DNA of 7,630 nt from Syntrophomonadaceae bacterium. Its GTDB lineage: Bacteria; Bacillota; Syntrophomonadia; Syntrophomonadales; Syntrophomonadaceae. Location: contig DUSB01000065.1 of the NCBI GenBank assembly GCA_012840625.1, forward strand, positions 1 to 7,630. The letters are read 5' to 3'. The stretch's first letter is position 1, and each line of letters begins with the position of its first letter. This document shows, in pieces, positions 1-5,642 of this stretch. Both the position numbers and the translations under genes were made by a program. The notes beneath the pieces are model-generated. The model searched no databases, was not told where the DNA came from, and saw only the letters and a program-made list of their open reading frames with translations.

Positions 1-197
1 ATGTATATCCCATCGAAAAGATATTGAGAGATCTCAGGTTATCAATGATTTGGGTGGGCACCAATGAAATTATGTCATTGATTTCGCAGCATGAATGGTA
101 TAAAGAAAGGGCTAACGAACTTAAATCTACTAATAAACGTGATAGTGAAGTGGATGCGCTTAATGCGTTTGCTGAAGACGAAAAGATCTACGAATAG
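1..197 (+). CDS. Acyl-CoA dehydrogenase, C-terminal fragment (5' end outside window)
   Basis: The frame starting at base 3 is open to a TAG at 195-197 and encodes the last 64 residues of a flavin-dependent acyl-CoA dehydrogenase. These enzymes catalyse alpha,beta-desaturation of acyl-CoA and pass electrons to electron-transfer flavoprotein. What is seen: PIEKILRDLR followed by GTNEIM (residues 19-24 of the fragment), which matches the conserved C-terminal helical region of the family (…RD.R…..GTNEIM), then a charged tail ending DEKIYE, an ending common in clostridial members. The catalytic and FAD-binding parts lie upstream of the window, so chain-length specificity cannot be judged. The next in-frame stop after the TAG is at 255-257, so a 19-codon in-frame extension exists downstream. 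I regard the TAG as the true end because DEKIYE looks like a normal terminus. A terminator follows at 435-486. Confidence 0.85.
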   Translation, partial: VYPIEKILRDLRLSMIWVGTNEIMSLISQHEWYKERANELKSTNKRDSEVDALNAFAEDEKIYE

Positions 198-434
198 TAT
201 ATAGAAGAATTGCGAAAAGAAGCTTTGAAATTACACCCTCAATTTATCCCAGTTTAATGATGATGGATGAAAAAACTATTGATATTTGCGATCGATGGGA
301 TCAATTCTGTCACCAATTTTTTCATTGCTACCAATCTTTGGCCCTAAGCGAGGTAGAAGCTGATAATAAATAATATTTGATAAGGCGGGAGGGGAATCTT
401 TAACTAACTTAAACGGACATCTGAAAGCTCTAAT
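198..434. other. Region without a convincing gene between acyl-CoA dehydrogenase and its terminator
   Basis: This stretch holds a 19-codon in-frame continuation after the dehydrogenase stop, ending TAA at 255-257, and a 38-codon ORF from ATG 257-259 to TAA 371-373 that overlaps that stop as TAATG. The ORF has no Shine-Dalgarno sequence and no recognisable similarity. A purine-rich GGGAGGGG lies near 385-394 but no start codon follows at a useful distance. It is probably a 3' untranslated region or decayed sequence. Confidence 0.5.
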
Positions 435-486
435 AACCAGTGGTCTCAGGCGCCATTCTGAGGCTACTGGTTTTATTATTTTTTAG
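435..486 (+). terminator. Strong intrinsic terminator downstream of acyl-CoA dehydrogenase
   Basis: The arm AACCAGTGGTCTCAG (435-449) pairs with CTGAGGCTACTGGTT (458-472). This gives a 15-bp stem with two G-U wobbles and an 8-nt loop, followed by a T-rich tail TTATTATTTTTTA. It is the classic rho-independent form and would end the transcript entering from the left. Confidence 0.88.
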
Positions 487-636
487 TTGCTTAATTACAT
501 GTTAGCGATTATTATAAGGTGCGCAGATATTGTAGGAAAATCCTGGCGAAATGGCTAATAGTTCAGCGAGCAATCGCGAAAAAACATAATTAACTTAAGC
601 GGGTAGAACGCGGTTAAAAATTTTGAATATGTTATA

Positions 637-675
637 TTGACGAAAGAAGTTTTAACAGGTATATGTCGTTATAAT
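637..675 (+). promoter_or_regulatory. Candidate sigma-A promoter for the glycosyltransferase gene
   Basis: TTGACG (637-642) and TATATG (660-665) are separated by 17 bp. This is the best-spaced pair upstream of the glycosyltransferase. A perfect TATAAT also sits at 670-675 but has no good -35 at normal spacing (27 bp from TTGACG), so the exact -10 is uncertain. Either choice gives a leader of about 90-100 nt. A 10-bp palindrome CGTGAACACG (696-705) lies just downstream, where a repressor could act; this is inference only. Confidence 0.5.
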
Positions 676-768
676 GTTAACCTCCGGGATATTATCGTGA
701 ACACGCTAGAAATTTCAGCTTATACAGTGCAGGGCTTTATATAACAGGGCTGTAAAGGAGGGAAACAT

Positions 769-2115
769 ATGTCTACACCACAAACCAATTTGCCAGAAAA
801 GAAACCGGCACAAATAAAAAGATATGTAAGTGTAAATGAAAAATTTTGGATAGGACACTCGATTGCATTGGTATGGATGGTTTTCTCCATCATCGTTTCC
901 ATGCCCTGGTTAAATGATCTGAGCCTGCTGGTTACCAAACCGGTGGCCATTTTAATCATTGCCGGTATAGGCTATATTCCTGGCTATATTAATGCTTTTA
1001 TTATGGTAAGCTTGCTGCTGGATCGCCAACCAGCTTTTAAAACATTGGATCCTGAAGAACCCGTTACGATAATTGTAGCCTGTATGAATGAAGACAAAGT
1101 GATCGCGGAGACCTTACGTTATATTAAAAGGCAGGATTATGAAGGAGACATACATGTTATTGTGGTAGACAATGCTTTTTCGGATAATACCGCTATGGCA
1201 GCCCGGGAAGCAGGGGAATCTTTAGGATTACAGCTTGAAGTCCTGTATGAGAAAAAACCTGGTAAATATAATGCCTTAAATAAGGCCCTGGATTATGTAA
1301 AGACTGACTACGCCATCACCCTGGATGCGGATACCTTGCTGCATCGTTCAGCGGTTCGCTACGTTATGGCGCGATTTGAATCGACTCCGGAAGATGTATG
1401 TGCTGTGGCTGGTGCAGTACTGGTGCGAAACAGTCGGGAAAATCTCCTGGCTCGACTGCAAGAGTGGGATTATTTTTTGGGGATTGCCAGTATCAAACGA
1501 ATGCAGGGCTTATATCAGGGAACCCTGGTTGCTCAGGGAGCTTTTTCTGTCTACAAGGTGGATGCCGTAAGGATGGTTGGTGGCTGGCCCAATGCCATTG
1601 GAGAAGACATCGTTTTAACCTGGAACTTTTTACGAAATGGAATGAGGGTTTATTTTGAGCCCCTGGCGGTAGCCTTCACCGAGGTACCGATTACGTTCAA
1701 ACATCTGTCCCGGCAGAGGAGCCGCTGGGCAAGAGGTATGATTGAAGCCTTGAAAATCGTCAAACCATGGCAGCAGCCCCTTCCATATGTGCGCTATTTA
1801 ACGGGGATTAATTTAGTCATGCCTTATTTAGACGTCATTTTTACTTTCTGCTGGATTCCCGGATTGATTCTTGCTTTTTTTGGAAAGTTTTGGCTGGTAG
1901 GGCCGATGACCTTATTTGTACTTCCCCTGGCTTTAGTACTAAATTATATTCTTTACAGCTATCAACTGCATGTTTTTAAAACCCTGGACTTAAAAATACG
2001 CAGGAATCATCTGGGATTCGTTTTATATGTGCTGATTTATCAAATGTTAATGAGTCCCATGTCTGTATGGGGCTATTGGCAAGAAGTATTTTCTTTCAGG
2101 CGTATTTGGAGGTAG
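769..2115 (+). CDS. Membrane-bound processive family 2 glycosyltransferase (PgaC/IcaA/hyaluronan-synthase type)
   Basis: This 448-residue protein resembles synthases that polymerise beta-linked sugars at the cytoplasmic membrane and export the chain, such as poly-GlcNAc synthase PgaC/IcaA. Two hydrophobic N-terminal segments (about 30-45 and 56-83) precede a GT-A domain at about 98-330. Visible motifs are VACMNE (103-108), VVDNAFSDNT (132-141), KPGKYNALN (163-171), LDADT with the metal-binding DxD (186-188), QGAFSVYK (256-263), GED with the likely catalytic Asp (278-280) and QRSRW (316-320), the QxxRW signature of processive enzymes. C-terminal membrane segments lie at about 350-371, 374-396 and 415-434. 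There is no PilZ domain. The start is fixed by AAAGGAGGG at 754-762, 6 nt before the ATG. The gene stands alone between its own promoter and terminator, and no deacetylase or export partner is present in the window. The usual VDDGSxD motif reads VDNAFSD here. The polymer made cannot be deduced; a non-processive lipid-linked glycosyltransferase is the alternative. Confidence 0.88.
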   Translation: MSTPQTNLPEKKPAQIKRYVSVNEKFWIGHSIALVWMVFSIIVSMPWLNDLSLLVTKPVAILIIAGIGYIPGYINAFIMVSLLLDRQPAFKTLDPEEPVTIIVACMNEDKVIAETLRYIKRQDYEGDIHVIVVDNAFSDNTAMAAREAGESLGLQLEVLYEKKPGKYNALNKALDYVKTDYAITLDADTLLHRSAVRYVMARFESTPEDVCAVAGAVLVRNSRENLLARLQEWDYFLGIASIKRMQGLYQGTLVAQGAFSVYKVDAVRMVGGWPNAIGEDIVLTWNFLRNGMRVYFEPLAVAFTEVPITFKHLSRQRSRWARGMIEALKIVKPWQQPLPYVRYLTGINLVMPYLDVIFTFCWIPGLILAFFGKFWLVGPMTLFVLPLALVLNYILYSYQLHVFKTLDLKIRRNHLGFVLYVLIYQMLMSPMSVWGYWQEVFSFRRIWR

Positions 2116-2126
2116 AAAAATCTATT

Positions 2127-2166
2127 AAACCAGCTCGGGTATAATACTGGGGCTGGTTTTTCTATA
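2127..2166 (+). terminator. Intrinsic terminator after the glycosyltransferase
   Basis: AAACCAGCTC (2127-2136) pairs with GGGCTGGTTT (2150-2159) through 10 bp, including one G-U pair, across a 13-nt loop. The stem runs into a T-tract TTTTTTC starting at 2157. It begins 12 nt after the TAG stop, so the glycosyltransferase is the last or only gene of its transcript. Confidence 0.85.
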
Positions 2167-2592
2167 GCCAGTTGGCTTTTATCCGTCCAGCCTTGGTGCA
2201 TTTTCCTGACCCCATTATTTCATGGCAAAAACTTTCATCTATTACATAATGAACCCCCCTTGTAAAAAAATAAAGCCTTCCTCCTGTAGGGTTTAAGCAG
2301 GGAAAGCCAAAGGAAAAATCGAAGCATCCTCCATGGGCATTGGGTGGCCTTAGTTTATGCGGTTAAAGCCTTTTTCCATATAATTTTTGCGTGAAAATAG
2401 TAGTTTGCACGAGAAAAGGGAAGATTTACTGCATTATTGCCAGTAGATTCCTATAGTGCCTAATTTTAGGTGCGGGTATATAAATGGTAAACTATGTAGG
2501 TAGATAAATTCTACAATTTTCAGCACATGGTTGTGATGTAAGCAGATCAGCTTTCATCATTGGATAAGCTGAGGAGTCGAGGGAGTTAGGGT
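2167..2592. other. 0.4-kb intergenic region with no gene seen
   Basis: No ORF with a ribosome binding site was found on either strand; the longest readings from ATG are under 20 codons. A weak hairpin GGCCTTA/TAAAGCC (2346-2352 with 2364-2370, one C-A mismatch) is followed by TTTTTCC. A 6-bp hairpin CAGCTT/AAGCTG (2548-2553 with 2566-2571) lies just upstream of the ctaB ribosome binding site. I could not match any known riboswitch or T-box motif. Confidence 0.5.
2437..2466 (+). promoter_or_regulatory. Weak candidate promoter for the ctaB-like gene
   Basis: TTGCCA (2437-2442) lies 18 bp upstream of TAATTT (2461-2466). A second AT-rich box TATAAA (2479-2484) has no good -35. If real, the leader would be about 135 nt and would include the small hairpin at 2548-2571. 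The match is mediocre, so another promoter in 2200-2590 remains possible. Confidence 0.3.
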
Positions 2593-2607
2593 GTGGAGGT
2601 GCAGAGT

Positions 2608-3525
2608 GTGAAGTTAGATGAAAAATCTGTAGATACTTTACAGCAGGTAGAGGTTACTAGGTTAAATGAGAGAATCCTTATTAAACTTCAGGCTTATTGG
2701 GAATTGACCAAGAGCAAGCAGACATTTCTCCTGCTTATCACCGGGTGGGCAGGTTATCGTTCTGCGGGACTTCCGGTAACGGACTGGACCATAATGCTGT
2801 CCATGCTGGGTAGCCTTTACTTGGCTATCAGTGGCAGTACAGTGCTCAATATGTATATTGACCGCGATATTGATGCCAGGATGCCCCGGACTATTGAAAG
2901 ACCGTTGCCGGCCAAAGTTTTGCGTCCGTTGGAAGCGCTGACTTTTGGATTGTTGATTTCTTTACTAGGTATTATCTGGGCGTTTTCCTTAAATACTTTA
3001 TTTGGATTGGTTGTCATGGCGGGCTTATGCTGTCATGCATTTGTATATACCTCATGGTTGAAAAGACAGACTCCCTTTTCAGTCATACCGGGAGGTGTGG
3101 CCGGGGGCATGCCGGTATTGGCTGGACGTGTTCTGGGTACGGGCACCATTGATATTATCGGGGTTCTGTTAGTGCTGGCTATATTGATGTGGATACCTAT
3201 ACATATTTTAACCTTTGCCATGAGATATGCCGAAGATTATAAGATGGGGCAGGTGCCTACTTTTCCCTCTATTTATGGGGAAGAGAGAACCCGGCAGGCG
3301 CTGGTCGGTGCAACTATTTTGACCGGAGTGACCATGATGCTGGCCATTGTTCTAAATGCTGTACGTGGCCCTTATCTGCTGGCCTCGATTCTTGCTGTTG
3401 TAGTGCTTATCGGTTTTACTATTTACTATACTGATGATCCCTCTCCCGAGCGTAATTTCACGCTGTTTAAGGTAGCATCCCTTTATATGCTGGTTTCCAT
3501 GCTGATAATCGGTTTGGCAGGGTAA
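2608..3525 (+). CDS. ctaB: UbiA-family prenyltransferase, heme O synthase-like (protoheme IX farnesyltransferase)
   Basis: This polytopic membrane protein of 305 residues would transfer a farnesyl group to heme b to give heme O. The Mg-pyrophosphate motif N-x3-D-x3-D is seen as NMYIDRDID (residues 81-89) followed by ARMPRTIERPLP, which is very like the DRDID..M.RT..RPLP block of CtaB/CyoE. Further blocks are YTSWLKRQTP (147-156), GGVAGGMPVLAG (162-173), WIPIH (195-199, in place of the usual QPPHF) and RYAEDY (206-211) followed by VPTFP. About eight or nine hydrophobic segments fit the UbiA fold. Start choice: GGAGGTG (2595-2601) ends 6 nt before GTG 2608. In-frame GTG codons at 2593 and 2599 are alternatives that would add 5 or 3 residues, with poorer ribosome binding sites. 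There is no cytochrome oxidase gene nearby, so the heme O role is family-based. Another aromatic prenyl acceptor is possible, since several blocks diverge. Confidence 0.75.
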   Translation: MKLDEKSVDTLQQVEVTRLNERILIKLQAYWELTKSKQTFLLLITGWAGYRSAGLPVTDWTIMLSMLGSLYLAISGSTVLNMYIDRDIDARMPRTIERPLPAKVLRPLEALTFGLLISLLGIIWAFSLNTLFGLVVMAGLCCHAFVYTSWLKRQTPFSVIPGGVAGGMPVLAGRVLGTGTIDIIGVLLVLAILMWIPIHILTFAMRYAEDYKMGQVPTFPSIYGEERTRQALVGATILTGVTMMLAIVLNAVRGPYLLASILAVVVLIGFTIYYTDDPSPERNFTLFKVASLYMLVSMLIIGLAG

Positions 3526-3543
3526 TGGGTATCGGCATATAAT
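3514..3543 (+). promoter_or_regulatory. Sigma-A-like promoter inside the 3' end of ctaB
   Basis: TTGGCA (3514-3519, 5/6 to consensus) and a perfect TATAAT (3538-3543) are separated by 18 bp, with transcription expected from about 3550. The -35 lies in the last codons of the ctaB-like gene. No ordinary plus-strand gene follows until 4680, so it would drive the small ORF at 3574 or a structured RNA. Confidence 0.45.
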
Positions 3544-3573
3544 CGATATATTACAGCACCAAAGCGGAGTTAA

Positions 3574-3711
3574 ATGGTTTGGTTTTTGGTAAATTTATTA
3601 TCAACAGGCCGATCGGGGATAATTGGGCAATTAATGGTATTTTTAACAGTAATGTTACCATTTACTCCTGAGATCTGTGATTGTAGGGGAAGCTTAAGCT
3701 TCCCCGCTTGA
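3574..3711 (+). CDS. Possible 45-residue hydrophobic peptide, unrecognised
   Basis: ATG 3574 to TGA 3709-3711 encodes 45 residues beginning MVWFLVNLL. A hydrophobic run (roughly residues 16-30, ending MVFLTVMLPF) could form a single membrane helix, and a CDC motif lies near the C-terminus. A GGAG at 3566-3569 sits 4 nt before the ATG, which is close. A good promoter lies about 30 bp upstream. Against it: the last codons run through a perfect palindrome and the ORF could be chance. I recognise no family. Confidence in coding is low. Confidence 0.22.
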   Translation: MVWFLVNLLSTGRSGIIGQLMVFLTVMLPFTPEICDCRGSLSFPA

Positions 3712-3734
3712 AACTGAAGTTTCCACTACGATTA
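3678..3734. repeat. Nested inverted repeats able to form a three-way junction
   Basis: A 9-bp outer stem TGATTGTAG (3678-3686) with CTACGATTA (3726-3734), two G-U pairs, encloses two hairpins. The first is a perfect palindrome built on GGGAAGCTT/AAGCTTCCC (3687-3704); one more G-C pair, 3686 with 3705, could form instead of the innermost outer-stem pair. The second is GAAAC-TGAA-GTTTC (3710-3723). There is no T-run, so it is not an ordinary terminator. It may be a structured RNA or a small palindromic repeat element. Confidence 0.6.
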
Positions 3735-3799
3735 GGTTAGGGTAGGAATATCCGCTACCTATGAAGGAACTTTCTACGTAATTGAGCGGAGAAGCGGTA

Positions 3800-3830
3800 A
3801 AAAACAAAAATAGCTCTCAGCCGAGAGCTA
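3800..3830 (-). terminator. Intrinsic terminator of the unknown minus-strand gene
   Basis: Read on the minus strand, TAGCTCTC (3830-3823) and GAGAGCTA (3818-3811) form a perfect 8-bp stem with a 4-nt loop, followed directly by TTTTTGTTTTTT (3810-3799). It lies about 105 bp beyond the stop codon of the gene at 3935-4333. Confidence 0.85.
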
Positions 3831-3934
3831 TAACCAAGGTGGTAGAAGCAGGTTAAACGATCAATATGGGTATTTTGCCTATGAGTCTTTTATTAGCACA
3901 CGCGCCACATCCATTGAAGCGGGATCCTATACAC

Positions 3935-4333
3935 TTAGATACCCAGGCGCTTGTATTCTTCCTCATCTGGTTCGGCATCTTCAAACTGGGGAATAGTAAT
4001 GTGGGGATGATCTTCCCGCAGGTCGTGGATACGGCCTTCTTTAATATAGAAGGTTTCTTTATTGCCGATATGAACGATGATTTCCAGACCGCCTCTGGTA
4101 GTTAATTGGTAAGCGTTCTCACCAATACGTAAAATTTCCTGGATGGGTCCCTTGCCCTCCATCTTTATTCCATACTTTTTAATCTGAATTTTATCTACGC
4201 TAATACGGAGCATATCAAACATCGATTTTTTAGCGGCCTCTGCCATTTCAGTCAGGTCAATGGTTTTGGTATCACGGAAAATAATGCGTACTTCAAAATC
4301 AACAATATTAGTTGGCGGATTCTGAGTAGTCAT
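3935..4333 (-). CDS. Hypothetical protein, 132 residues, unrecognised
   Basis: I do not recognise this family. It is a soluble protein with no signal peptide, no membrane segment and no cysteine. After a short polar N-terminus comes an alternating strand/helix pattern: a strand-like VDFEVRIIF (11-19), an amphipathic helix around DLTEMAEAAKKSMFDML (26-42), then strand-rich stretches with basic residues (DKIQIKKYGIKM, 47-58) and QLTTRGGLEIIVHIG (76-90). The tail is acidic (FEDAEPDEEEYKRLGI, 117-132). The start is set by AAGGAGGT (complement of 4341-4348), 7 nt before the ATG. A longer reading from an ATG at 4459 would add 42 residues but lacks this site and reads through it. The gene has its own terminator and is divergent from the NRDE gene at 4680. 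No function is assigned. Confidence 0.85.
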   Translation of the reverse strand: MTTQNPPTNIVDFEVRIIFRDTKTIDLTEMAEAAKKSMFDMLRISVDKIQIKKYGIKMEGKGPIQEILRIGENAYQLTTRGGLEIIVHIGNKETFYIKEGRIHDLREDHPHITIPQFEDAEPDEEEYKRLGI

Positions 4334-4456
4334 TTTACCAACCTCCTTTTTAACAAAATAGCATATTACTGTTAACATTGTAAGGGTTTTCTTATCGAAA
4401 AGCTCGGCATTATCTTCAGTATAAGGAAAACAAATCCATATAAAGGTAGTTAATAC

Positions 4457-4475
4457 CACATAATAAGATTATGTG
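4457..4475. promoter_or_regulatory. Perfect 8-bp inverted repeat, possible operator
   Basis: CACATAAT (4457-4464) and ATTATGTG (4468-4475) are separated by 3 bp. The site lies in the intergenic space between two divergent genes, about 125 bp before the minus-strand gene and 205 bp before the plus-strand gene. It has the size and symmetry of a binding site for a dimeric regulator. No regulator is identified. Confidence 0.35.
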
Positions 4476-4501
4476 ATTGAGAATTGCTACTAAACATGAT
4501 A

Positions 4502-4538
4502 AATAAGGCTATTTCCAATTAGTTTTTGGAAGCCTATT
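4502..4538 (+). other. Imperfect hairpin with T-rich tail between divergent genes
   Basis: AATA (4502-4505), GGCT (4507-4510) and TCCAA (4514-4518) pair with TATT (4535-4538), AGCC (4531-4534) and TTGGA (4526-4530), with two small bulges and a 7-nt loop. CTTTTCCCTTACTTTTT follows. It looks like a degenerate terminator, although no plus-strand gene precedes it closely. Confidence 0.35.
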
Positions 4539-4607
4539 CTTTTCCCTTACTTTTTATCATTCATTACAGAGAATACGCAAATTAAGGAATTATTTCAGAT
4601 TTTCTAT

Positions 4608-4613
4608 TATAAT
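4608..4613 (+). promoter_or_regulatory. Possible -10 element for the NRDE-family gene
   Basis: A perfect TATAAT in an AT-rich stretch lies 66 bp before the start codon. No good -35 is seen at 16-18 bp; TTAAGG (4582-4587) is at 20 bp. It is suggestive only. Confidence 0.3.
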
Positions 4614-4679
4614 AGCTGAAGATACTTTGATAAATAGATAAATCGCAATGATTGATACTATAACTGAAAAGGAGGAACT

Positions 4680-5453
4680 ATGTGCCTGATACTATTTGCC
4701 CATGATTGCCATCCTCGCTATCAGCTGGTGGTAGCAGCCAATCGGGATGAATTTTACCAGCGTCCTACTTTACCAGCGAATTATTGGCCTGACGCCCCCC
4801 ATATTTTGGCTGGCAGGGATCTGCAGGAGGGTGGTACATGGATGGGAGTAACGACCACAGGGCGCTTTGCAGCTTTGACCAATTATCGGGATCCTTCCAG
4901 CCATAAAGTGGATGCTCCTTCGCGCGGGCACCTGGTGGAGAACTATTTGCGTTGTGATCTCACCCCGGTATCCTATCTGGAAAGCCTGCCGGAGGGGGGA
5001 GCAGCTTATAATGGTTTCAATCTCTTGCTGGCAGCTGATGATTCCATGTACTACTACTCTAACCGGGAAGGGCAGATCCGCAAAGTAGAACAGGGTGTTC
5101 ATGGCTTGAGTAATAGCCTGTTAAATACTCCCTGGCCGAAAGTTAGCCGGGGAATCAGAGTTCTGACCGATATTTTGCAAGATGAGGATATAAAAGTGGA
5201 GCGATTGTTTGCCATGATGACAGACCAGGAACAACCAGAGGATCAGGAGCTACCTGATACAGGTGTGGGGCTGGAAATGGAAAGAATGCTGGCACCGATC
5301 TTTGTTACCAGTCCGAATTACGGTACCCGCTTAACCACGGTTATTTTAGTGGGACGTGATAATAGGGTGCGCTTTTGGGAGCGCAGTTATTTGCATGCAC
5401 GTCCGGATGAATGGGATGAGGTTCATTACGATTTCAAGCTTGAGACCAGCTAA
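4680..5453 (+). CDS. NRDE family protein (TANGO2/Ser-rich Ntn-hydrolase-like)
   Basis: This 257-residue protein is of the usual length for the NRDE (TANGO2) family. Motifs run in order: Cys2 directly after the initiator Met, expected to become the N-terminal nucleophile as in Ntn-hydrolase folds; NRDEFYQRPT (21-30), which names the family; AGRDLQEGGTWMGV (44-57); ALTNYRDP (65-72); SRGHLVENYL (81-90); YNGFNLL (110-116); LSNSLLNTPWPK (143-154); and SPNYGTRLTTVIL (211-223). No signal peptide or membrane segment is seen, so it should be cytosolic. The start is fixed by AAAAGGAGG (4667-4675), 4 nt before the ATG. Known from the family: animal TANGO2/HRG-9 is implicated in moving heme, while the bacterial role is not settled. 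It forms a single-gene unit, divergent from the unknown gene at 3935-4333 and convergent with the phosphoesterase. The nearby heme O synthase-like gene makes a heme link attractive, but this is inference. Confidence 0.9.
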   Translation: MCLILFAHDCHPRYQLVVAANRDEFYQRPTLPANYWPDAPHILAGRDLQEGGTWMGVTTTGRFAALTNYRDPSSHKVDAPSRGHLVENYLRCDLTPVSYLESLPEGGAAYNGFNLLLAADDSMYYYSNREGQIRKVEQGVHGLSNSLLNTPWPKVSRGIRVLTDILQDEDIKVERLFAMMTDQEQPEDQELPDTGVGLEMERMLAPIFVTSPNYGTRLTTVILVGRDNRVRFWERSYLHARPDEWDEVHYDFKLETS

Positions 5454-5534
5454 AGAAGCTTATTATTTATAGTTCAGCCTTCGCTAAGATCAGCCGGCAT
5501 TGTGACTGCCTGAAGGACGGTCCAAGTAGTATTT

Positions 5535-5570
5535 AATAGGCGCCCCCGGTAAATACCGGGGGCGCCTATT
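5535..5570. terminator. Strong, probably bidirectional terminator between convergent genes
   Basis: AATAGGCGCCCCCGGTA (5535-5551) pairs with TACCGGGGGCGCCTATT (5554-5570). At least 16 bp of perfect, GC-rich stem closes on a minimal loop. Both flanks are short T/A-rich runs (TATTTA on the plus strand, TATTAAATA on the minus). It lies 81 bp after the NRDE gene and 72 bp after the phosphoesterase stop, so it can serve both. Confidence 0.85.
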
Positions 5571-5642
5571 TACCCTTAATCGGAATAGTGCTTATAAGCT
5601 AGCGGTAAGAAGTTGTTATATTCTGGCGGAAGGGAGTTGTTC

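Noticed and set aside
501..768. Cyclic-di-GMP riboswitch in front of the glycosyltransferase
   Set aside because: Such control would fit the enzyme class, but the conserved core of the class I or class II riboswitch is not seen.
720..959. 79-codon minus-strand ORF covering the glycosyltransferase start
   Set aside because: It overlaps the ribosome binding site and N-terminus of a real gene on the other strand and resembles nothing known.
1325..1658. Two overlapping plus-strand ORFs of 81 and 86 codons inside the glycosyltransferase gene
   Set aside because: They lie in other frames of a gene with clear family motifs, and have odd Trp/Cys-rich composition and no ribosome binding site.
2167..2592. 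T-box or other known riboswitch in the long ctaB leader
   Set aside because: No T-box antiterminator motif and no terminator-antiterminator pair were found.
4334..4459. Longer start for the unknown minus-strand gene (ATG at 4459, 42 extra residues)
   Set aside because: The strong AAGGAGGT at 4341-4348 is correctly spaced for the ATG at 4333, and the extra stretch would read through that ribosome binding site and is unlike the rest of the protein.
4770..5102. 110-codon minus-strand ORF opposite the NRDE gene
   Set aside because: It is antisense to a well-supported conserved gene and has no signals of its own.
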